Assembly: GCA_947462335.1 (NCBI GenBank) | Contig: OX381710.1 | Location: 30,123,004 to 30,187,003, forward strand | Source of the DNA: Harmothoe impar | Lineage: Eukaryota > Annelida > Polychaeta > Phyllodocida > Polynoidae | Direction of reading: 5' to 3' | Length of the DNA: 64,000 nucleotides | Part shown: positions 58,415-64,000 of the stretch, in pieces | Layout: each line of letters opens with the position of its first letter | Position numbering within the stretch: the stretch's first letter is position 1 | Program-made: the position numbers and the translations under genes | The notes under the pieces: model-generated | Told to the model about the DNA's origin: nothing | Seen by the model: only the letters and a program-made list of their open reading frames with translations | The model's database searches: none

Positions 58415-59642
58415 AATAAACTGGAACTTTACACAGTTCCAATGACCTCGTTTGGCACTATTTATACACTAATTTTGACAATTATTCTTTTAAGTACTAT
58501 AACTTTGGATCGTAGGTCTAAAAAGCCTGTTGGCGTCGTATGAAATATAGCCCATTCTCAATTTTCCAAAACGCCTACAAAGGGCGAAACATGTAGTAAG
58601 AGAGACCACTATCTGATTTTCTGTCCCCAAAAATTCCATGATGTCTCCTGGTGTACAAAATGTACAGCCAACACAGCCCACTCAAAACCTATTTACCGAA
58701 TAATAATCGGCATAGTAGTGTCTGGAATAATTATCTTCCTCAATATCTATTTATTAGGTGTTTTTCTCTCATTATCCAGGTTGAGTTATTAAAATAGTGG
58801 GTTACAGAGCATGGTTCTTCAACCTGAATTTAGGTGGGAACTGCGGATTGCACACTACATTCACCAGGGAGCACTATGGGCTATGTCTGGCCAGAAATGT
58901 GCAGTTATCCTTGAAAAGAAAAGGTTGTATCTCAATTATCATTGAAAAACTTAGATTATGCCAAATGTTTCGATTTTGGAGCTACACCCCAGATAATATT
59001 GTCACCCATTTTGGGCATTTTGATTTTGAAGTCTAACCTATGGAGAATCCCCTAAAGAGGACTATCTTGGTGTTTATACTGTTTGCTGCAATCTGCGCAC
59101 TGTGTTTTTCTCTTGATATCTCTTTTTTTCTTAAAGCAATCAGACATCAAGTCGAAATCTTATTGTAAGAAAGTTATGGTGCACTTGTTGCAATAGTATC
59201 AGGAAAGAGAACAAGTAGTTAAAAGACAGCATCTCCAATAGGATATGACTTTTAACCTTAGAGTCAATGCACACAAGTTGCATCGAAAAACGAAAAACGA
59301 ACGACAAACTTTCTTAAAAAAACAGATCACCATTTCATCATGCTGTTTCGATTTTCCACCGTCATAAACTGAATTCAATGGACTATTTTAGTCCTTGGGC
59401 AACTAGTGAATAGGGGAATAGGATATACCTTTCCTACTTGTTACACTTATATCCACGCATAAATGTGAAATCATTCAAATTCTCATAACCAGTTTCATGT
59501 CCTATCACTCAAATAGATTATGAAGGCTCTGACTGAAAATTATTTGAATCTATTATAGAAGCTCAATATTTAAATGGGATTCCATAATATTTGAAACCCT
59601 AATCAATTTAATGGGAAATTTTACCTTAGACGGACACAGTGA
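58415..59642. other. AT-rich interval, nothing supportable
   Basis: Short frames only (for example 58797-59036, 79 codons). Confidence 0.5.
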
Positions 59643-59681
59643 GTACGTGGGAGTGCCTATAATATACGCACTCCCACATAC
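59643..59681. repeat. Short hairpin
   Basis: GTACGTGGGAGTGC pairs with GCACTCCCACATAC (13 of 14 positions) around an 11-base loop. Origin unknown. Confidence 0.6.
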
Positions 59682-62600
59682 CATAATGTTTAGACCATGT
59701 CGGTCTGTGTGGTAAGGTTGCTACTCGTGACGAGCTGCTCACGGCTTTAACGTGAGCCGCTCGCCCTTGGCACTGGTGACGGAGCACTGGGGTGGGTCAG
59801 GCGTCCTCTATCAATGTTCTAAACACGTTTGCAGCGGTTTGAACCCTGAACTGGACATAGGCAAGGTCTTACAGTCTGAACCTGTACTATGTATAAATCT
59901 AGGCTAGACACACATTATACGGTATTTATAAGATAACGTCCATGGCTTGTCTCCATATGTACATGTTACAATGTAACTGATCAAAGAAATGGAAAACGAA
60001 AATGATTATAACAGTAGGGTTCTGCATGTATGTCGGCTGGTGATTGTTAAAAAGATAAAGAAATTATTATAATAGGATCTACTGTGTTAGATATCCCCCT
60101 TTTTATCTGTATTTAAATCTTAGTACCTCTGTTTCACATCATTTTACGTTAAACTATTGTCACCATGCTCTCAGGTCATCTATAAACTATGCTATGGTGA
60201 AACGTTGAGTGCTTGAATCTACCTGCTTCAGGGTAAATTAAATTATAGAAAACGATTGTGGATCATTCAATAATATCTAGAATAACTTCTAGATTCAATA
60301 AAATCCTCCAATCGTGCTTTAGGGTTTCTGACATTTATAACGTGTTTCATTTCAAAGCAAGAAGGTCCAAAGCTAGAGATGAACCAGGTAGACATATATA
60401 TGCATGTAGTTATACCCATGGGTGCTCACAGATCTTTCATCCAATTTATATTCTATGAGTCCTAGGCACCAGGGGAGAATCAAGTGGCACAATTTGTTTG
60501 CTCAACATGTCTTCACGCTGGCAACCATACACAACATCGCCTGGATCCGACGATTTGTTATGTAGAATTTAGAAACTCCTTTCACCATGTAGTAGAATTA
60601 ACCATGCCCATTAAATATGGATCCCTGCTACATTTAGCATGCGGCCTATATTCTGAACCTATTAAACTAATTTAGAGAAGAAGATTAATCCGATAAGTAG
60701 AAATGGTAATGCGATCCTCCTAGAAATAGTTAGCATCGTAACATATTACATTGCAACAGAGCATCTTTCAAAAGAGAATGCTCCCGAGGAATTCTAAACG
60801 AATCCCGTCAACACAGGTCGTGGCGCGTTATGAACATAATTATCATATTGAAAGTATGTGTGTCTCACTGCAAAGCTTTTAGAATGTAATCCACTTCTCA
60901 TCTTTTAAGATATTGAATCCAAGCTCACATCTCAAATTAACCATTAATACTGCAGTACTGGATTATCATGTGTGTCCTAATTTCAAGCACCAGAGGTTTA
61001 ATACGTTCGGGTCAAATAGGATATCAACCCTAAGGAGAGCAGTCCAGATTAATGTTTAAAATTTGGTATATTCGCTATCCCAAACCCATTAAACATTATA
61101 TTATACCATCACATATATATATATATCCGTATATATACGGAGAATCATACAGGTAGAATATAGCTGCTCACTTCCCATGGGGTCATTAAATGTGGGTTGC
61201 AATTCTATGTTCATTAATTTGTTGATGCACCGTATAATGTTTCACATTGAAATTCTATCGTAATTCTTGCTACAATAAATCAGTTGAAAATGTGTGGTAC
61301 TTTGGACAGTAGCATTGTACACCCCACGTGATATAATTATAATATGTGTACACTTTGCTCTTTTAGTTTGATCATAGGGGACATTTCGTTCCCTGGCTTA
61401 AGAAACAATGAAAAATTAAAGACTACCCAGTTAGCCAAAAATAACTCGATCTTCACGTTGTGAGAATGTCGCTGACAACACATCTTGTCTAGTCCTGACG
61501 TGCCAGTTGCTATTCAATGAATGTGAGCAATTTCGACTTTAAATTCCATTTAGCAGTCTGACATTGTTCTCCCATACAACAAGGACGTCAACTAACTCTA
61601 TAGCTACCACTTCATTTGTGAATCGTTTAATCTTCATTATGTTCTTATTATGGTGGTTTATTCTGAGGGAACATAGCAGACCGGCGGGTCAGGATGGGCT
61701 GACCCAGACCCAGCTCTCATTTATCACTGCTCAGCAATGTGGGGGAGTGGGTACTGGAGGAAGACAGCAGCCCCCCACGCTACCAGAGCATGCCTCCAGA
61801 CACTACCAGTCGGCAGATGGTGCTCTGTACACACACCACCAGGTGGTAGTACGCCACTGCTGCCCCACATGGAGGAGGCGTGTGTTAAGCTGTACTATAC
61901 TATAGCAGGAGAATAATCCAGCCCGCAGGGCTTGTCTCATGGTACTGGAGGAAGGGTATCCCACTACAGGCAATGTTACGGTGCGAGTTCATATATATTA
62001 CCCCCCCCCCCCACACACACACATAAGTCCTAGGTATCAACCTGGGTGTACTCGCAATCTAAATGAAAAAGAACAACAATAATCAAAGATTGTTACCGAT
62101 GCGTGTGAATTCCATCAAAATGATATTAACCTTTTCATCAAAATGATGCATTGTATGTTAAATCACCTCAGTTCTAGATCTTGTAATGATCTATCCTTCA
62201 TGATTTACTGTATTTCTTGTGAGTGCATAAAGTTCCCTTCCGGGACAAATTGACTTTCTATTCCAACACAACTCCACACTTTTGTCAGACATTGAGATTG
62301 TGAGTGATTTGTAATTACTTGTCTGGTTTGGGCTAATAAAGGCAGACAGATATGTATAGAAACTATGGTTTCAACATTGTATTGCATGACATTTGAGTAA
62401 TGCCCAGGAGTTGCCTTGTTCACCAATTAATATAAGATACTCTGAATGTGCAGGGCAATAATAATAATAATACCTCACAATGAATTTGAATTTAGGAAGT
62501 TAATGACACAATACAATGGTTCGATAGTGAGGTGAACCGGGTGTATCTCAAAACCAGATCTATATATAAATTTATCCCTTAAGACTTCTTACAGATGATT

Positions 62601-62714
62601 TACAACTTATTGTCAATACCCTTTAATATTATATTAAAATAACGGGGATGAGTTTTTATAATAAATTAGAAAATTGATATTCAACCTATCATCCAAATCA
62701 AGGCCTTGATGACA
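59682..62714. other. AT-rich interval with minor features
   Basis: A perfect 16-bp palindrome, TCCGTATATATACGGA, lies at 61126-61141 after a short TA run. A 113-codon plus-strand frame (61564-61905) has a hydrophobic N-terminal part (RLIFIMFLLWWFIL) and a GC-richer remainder without a known domain. A CCACCAGGTGG palindrome is at about 61837-61847. A poly-C/CA tract lies at 61999-62023. Confidence 0.4.
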
Positions 62715-62785
62715 CTTTCAGGGTTAGCTCAGTTGGTAGCCTACATCAGAGGGTAGACAGTTCGATCCTCTCTTGGGGAGATTTC
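62715..62785 (+). mobile_element. tRNA-derived SINE head or tRNA pseudogene
   Basis: An intact A box, TTAGCTCAGTTGGTAG (62725-62740), and a B-box core, GTTCGATCC (62761-62769), lie about 10 bp closer together than in a normal tRNA, and the anticodon and acceptor stems do not form. This fits a SINE head or decayed tRNA copy rather than a functional gene. Downstream sequence to about 63000 may be its body, including a CTCF-like site. Confidence 0.6.
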
Positions 62786-62863
62786 CTTAAACATTTTCTA
62801 AAATGGTCCCTGAATAAACACATACCAGGGGGAGTCGATGTGCTTTTTCAGGTCCTAAAATGT

Positions 62864-62877
62864 CCACCAGAGGGAGC
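62864..62877 (+). promoter_or_regulatory. CTCF-like core
   Basis: CCACCAGAGGGAGC fits the CTCF core on the plus strand. It may lie inside the SINE-like repeat that starts at 62715. Confidence 0.3.
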
Positions 62878-63070
62878 AAGTGAGCTTACAATAGGTTCTG
62901 AAAATGTCCACAGGGCCCCGCTACCGTTTTCACCCTACTATCTTTGAATTTCTATCATCTGTGAACATCAAACCACGTGATGCTGGGAAGTCGACTGTTA
63001 CTGTTTATTAGGAATGCCCCCCCCCCCCGGAAAATGGCCTTAAAGAGGTCCTTTATCTTTTCCTCTTTAG

Positions 63071-63126
63071 GCTTCAAATGTATAGGGAAAATGATAAAAT
63101 ATTAGATATTTTGGAGATCCACCTAG
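63071..63126 (+). CDS. Candidate 56-bp coding exon, unknown product
   Basis: A strong acceptor (CTTTATCTTTTCCTCTTTAG ending 63070) and a strong donor (CCTAG/GTGAGT at 63127) bracket 56 bp that is open in one frame, reading LQMYRENDKILDILEIHL, an amphipathic helix-like segment; a second frame is closed at once by TAG. Short size and good sites suit a small internal exon of a plus-strand gene continuing beyond the window. No family recognised. Confidence 0.3.
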
Positions 63127-64000
63127 GTGAGTAGAACAGCCACTGTGTCAGGAAATATGCTGATATAGGACATATACTGGTTCAACTATAAAATAATCTA
63201 CTATCAGTATTGTGGCATGTCCGTCAATACAACCCTGGTTTAATTTAATCAGACCATACTGTCAATACCGCAATAAGGCTATGATGAGTTTCTATAGATC
63301 ATTCCTGAAGTGATAGGAATTGGATAAAAATGAAAAGAAGGATTATTTGAATGGATTTTGAAGATGTAGAACGTGCTATCTGTGTCCTCCATAAGGGGTG
63401 TGCGGGCCTATATCCTCGGCCTGTTAGTGATCAATCCCCCTAGGATAGCCAGCTCCAACCGGTCCTCTTTGTTCTCTGTAATTTATTTTTATTTATACTA
63501 CACTGGGACTAGCAAGGCATGGGTGTGATGTGCTTGTGTCTGCTGCCACTCCACCAGTACACATACCCCCAAGACCAATCACCCTCAGTACCAATCATCC
63601 TTCATACAAAAATCCCCTGGGGATATTTATCCTCTGCCTCCTTTTTAACATTTTTATTTTGTTACCAGGGCATATTGTCACCCAACCCATTTGTCTGGCA
63701 TAGCAGAGCGCCGCAAGGTTTTGTTGGTGTTAATGAAGTATGATGAATAACCACACAGAGCGCGGGGCTACCATATTAATTACAGGGCTTAGTCCTGGAA
63801 TGGTTCAAATGAGACACGTGTGTATGAGCTCGTAAGCCCCTGTATATACATTATCATTAAGGCTATGTCAATGGGTGTATGCTGTATTCAGTGTTAAAAC
63901 AAATACCGTGCATCTTGCAATTGGAGTTCAATATGTTAATGCGTATTTCTATCATTTACCATTCCATTATATGTTCAGCGTAAAAACAGTGATTGCGTTA
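63127..64000. other. End of window, enhancer-like patch
   Basis: Bases 63735-63800 (TTAATGAAGTATGATGAATAA, ACCATATTAATTACAGG) resemble the motif-dense block at 9820-10000, with TAAT cores near a CACGTG-like site. A 74-codon frame (63519-63743) is unremarkable. Confidence 0.35.

Noticed and set aside
59833..59850. B-box-like GGTTCAAACC on the minus strand
   Set aside because: No A box at the expected distance and no tRNA fold.
62715..62785. Functional tRNA gene
   Set aside because: A and B boxes are about 10 bp too close and the acceptor and anticodon stems do not pair; kept only as SINE head or pseudogene.
1..64000. CRISPR array, operons, rRNA genes or prophage
   Set aside because: No regularly spaced direct repeats with unique spacers, no rRNA signatures, and gene density and motifs are those of an animal nuclear genome.

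Overview
The window reads as nuclear DNA of an animal, most likely a marine invertebrate. It is AT-rich, has no operon-like gene packing and no long uninterrupted genes, and carries many short terminal-inverted-repeat (TIR) elements, two tRNA-derived SINE-type signals, minisatellites, long (TA)n tracts, and GC-rich islands full of animal-type transcription-factor motifs (CTCF-, NRF1-, E-box-, Sox-, YY1/ETS- and homeodomain-like). I could not tie it to a species. No ORF matched a protein family I recognise. By a rough stop-codon-frequency argument, unspliced ORFs of 100-155 codons are expected by chance here, so all protein-coding entries are low-confidence exon candidates, chosen mainly because splice-like sites flank an open frame.

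Layout. 0-7 kb: AT-rich DNA, a 930-bp TIR element packed with TAAACATGTTTA-like motifs (4188-5117), and two minus-strand exon candidates (5654-5800, 6631-6722). 7-13 kb: GC-rich or motif-rich blocks that look like noncoding regulatory DNA (7200-8230, 9820-10000, 10230-10640, 12780-12950), with a terminal-exon candidate at 12299-12444. 13-24 kb: a GC-rich block, a 45-bp minisatellite (14320-14905), an NRF1/E-box site pair (16391-16435), a first-coding-exon candidate (18366-18518), more regulatory-looking DNA and a second minisatellite (21880-22280). 24-31 kb: a mobile-element zone with (TA)n, an E-box/CRE cluster, an AACGTT-rich miniature element, two head-to-head copies of a tRNA-containing composite repeat, a foldback element with a TA duplication, and a 1.07-kb TIR element.

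31-45 kb: a second, related foldback element (35026-35694), a conserved-looking block with an internal 25-bp inverted repeat (36000-36450), an almost perfect 111-bp palindrome (36929-37039), a hairpin (38612-38690), a nested-palindrome element (41310-41615), and a locus with a duplicated coding-like segment next to a terminal-exon candidate (42325-43114). 45-64 kb: an old decayed ~44-bp tandem array (45190-46090), a GC-rich regulatory block with a CTCF-like site (46840-47720), small exon candidates (48779-48859, 63071-63126), a possible minus-strand transcript (noncoding exon 55371-55707, open exon 50835-51195), a 155-codon open frame (56183-56651), and a 553-bp TIR element (57862-58414).

Taken together this is best read as a gene-poor intergenic or long-intron interval, possibly a regulatory landscape near a developmental gene, heavily colonised by non-autonomous DNA transposons. 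That reading is inference; transcript data and cross-species alignment would decide it.
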